Shown: positions 5,029 to 5,933 of the stretch, piece after piece | How positions within the stretch are numbered: the stretch's first letter is position 1 | Layout of the letters: each line of letters starts with the position of its first letter | Notes under the pieces: model-generated | What the model was told of the DNA's origin: nothing | Databases searched by the model: none | What the model saw: the letters and a program-made list of their open reading frames with translations, nothing else | NCBI GenBank assembly: GCA_947469815.1 | Contig: CANIRI010000162.1 | Location: 1 to 5,933, forward strand | Source: Comamonadaceae bacterium | Lineage (GTDB): Bacteria; Pseudomonadota; Gammaproteobacteria; Burkholderiales; Burkholderiaceae_C | DNA length: 5,933 nt | Direction of reading: 5' to 3' | Position numbers and translations under genes: made by a program

Positions 5029-5933
5029 ATGATGTGGCGGCGGCTGTTCCGCCGGTTTGACGACCGCAACAGCACGCTGCAAACCCGCTTGCAAGACATG
5101 CTGGTGCACGCGCTGGCCGAGGGCTTTATTGCGCCGGGCGCGGCCTTGCCTTCCAGCCGGGGTCTGGCTCTGGCGCTCGGTATGTCACGCACCACGGTCA
5201 CCCTGGTGTTACAGGACTTGTGTGACAAAGGCTGGATCCAGGCGCGTTCGCGCAGTGGCTACTTTGCCAACAGCGACCCGGCAGCCGCGCCGCTGGCGAG
5301 CCTGGCGCAGCGCAGTGCCGCAGTGGATGCCGGTCTGTGGGATCGCCGGATCAAACAGCGCCCCAGTGCCCAGCGCAATATCCGCAAACCCTCGGACTGG
5401 CAGCAGCAACCCTACCCATTCATTTACGGGCAGTGGGATGTGAACTTGTTCCCGTTTCGCGATTGGCGCAGCTGCGTGCTCGAATCGCTGCAAGCGCAGT
5501 CGGTGCGGCGCTGGGCCGTGGACCACATTGACCGGGACGAAGACAGCCTGGTCACGCAAATCCATGGGCGCTTATTGCCAGCACGCGGAATCTGGGTCGA
5601 GCGTGATGAGATTTTGGTGACCAACGGCGCGCAGCACGCCAGTTATCTGCTGGCCAGTGTGCTGATGGATGCGGGCACGCGCATCGGCATGGAAGACCCC
5701 GGCTACCCGGACGCGCGCAATGTGTTCGCGCTGCGTGGCGCGCAGGTGCTGCCCTTGGCGGTTGATACCGACGGTCTGCTGCCCGGCCCGGCGCTTGCAC
5801 AGTGCGATTACGTTTATCTCACACCCAGCCACCAGTGCCCCACGACGGTCACCATGTCCCTGGAGCGCCGCTTGGCGGTGCTGGAGCAGGCGCGCGCGCA
5901 CGACATCGTGCTGCTGGAGGACGACCACGAGAG
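5029..5933 (+). CDS. MocR-type transcriptional regulator (GntR wHTH plus aminotransferase domain), 3' end missing
   Basis: The first 301 residues are present; family members are about 450-500 long. Residues 15-82 form a GntR-type winged helix: LQTRLQDMLVHALAEGFIAP, LPSSRGLALALGMSRTTV at 40-57, then a wing ending GYFAN. A linker leads to a fold-type I aminotransferase-like domain with NLFPFRDW at 139-146, TNGAQHA at 198-204, MEDPGYPDARNVF at 221-233, TPSHQCPTTVTMSLERR at 265-281 and LLEDDHE at the edge. The Schiff-base lysine lies beyond the window. These proteins use PLP to sense amino compounds and often activate a divergent gene, so control of the hpsN-cuyA cluster is likely. The TPSHQCPTTVTM segment suggests a TauR-like subgroup, from memory. 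An in-frame TGA at 4996 limits the start to GTG 5002 or ATG 5029/5032; 5029 is preferred, without a clear Shine-Dalgarno. His300 stands where most relatives have Tyr. Confidence 0.85.
   Translation, partial: MMWRRLFRRFDDRNSTLQTRLQDMLVHALAEGFIAPGAALPSSRGLALALGMSRTTVTLVLQDLCDKGWIQARSRSGYFANSDPAAAPLASLAQRSAAVDAGLWDRRIKQRPSAQRNIRKPSDWQQQPYPFIYGQWDVNLFPFRDWRSCVLESLQAQSVRRWAVDHIDRDEDSLVTQIHGRLLPARGIWVERDEILVTNGAQHASYLLASVLMDAGTRIGMEDPGYPDARNVFALRGAQVLPLAVDTDGLLPGPALAQCDYVYLTPSHQCPTTVTMSLERRLAVLEQARAHDIVLLEDDHE

Overview
The window is GC-rich and densely coding, with short intergenic gaps and weak-to-moderate Shine-Dalgarno sites. Base composition and protein style suggest a Burkholderiales betaproteobacterium, perhaps of the Comamonadaceae (Rhodoferax/Polaromonas-like). 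The taxonomic guess is an inference; no rRNA or other marker is present.

Layout: five genes run leftward (minus strand) from a divergent promoter region near 4867-5028. In transcription order they are a histidinol-dehydrogenase-family enzyme best read as sulfopropanediol 3-dehydrogenase (hpsN, 3517-4866), an L-cysteate sulfo-lyase-like PLP enzyme (cuyA, 2451-3461), an Asp/Glu-racemase-family protein (1670-2380), a DegT/DnrJ/EryC1/StrS-type PLP aminotransferase (428-1648), and the N-terminal 100 residues of a TauA-like periplasmic sulfonate-binding protein (1-301, cut by the window edge). A MocR-type GntR/aminotransferase regulator runs rightward from about 5029 and is cut by the right edge. 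A direct repeat, AGACCAG...AGACCAG, lies between the divergent genes and is the best operator candidate.

How it fits together: this looks like a catabolic island for C3 organosulfonates. The TauA-like protein would capture the sulfonate. HpsN would oxidise (R)-2,3-dihydroxypropane-1-sulfonate (DHPS) to sulfolactate. CuyA would desulfonate cysteate to pyruvate, sulfite and ammonium. The sulfolactate-to-sulfopyruvate step is not encoded here; sulfopyruvate-to-cysteate could be done by the DegT-type aminotransferase. The racemase could connect D- and L-cysteate or a related amino acid. The last two roles are hypotheses and are the least ordinary part of the window. The MocR regulator belongs to a family that senses amino compounds through PLP, so an aminosulfonate inducer would be logical.

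Smaller points of interest are a 25-codon Cys-containing mini-ORF overlapping both cuyA (ATGA) and the racemase (GTGA), a tandem repeat in the cuyA ribosome-binding region, and a 126-base leader before tauA. I see no RNA genes, insertion sequences, CRISPR arrays or convincing intrinsic terminators.
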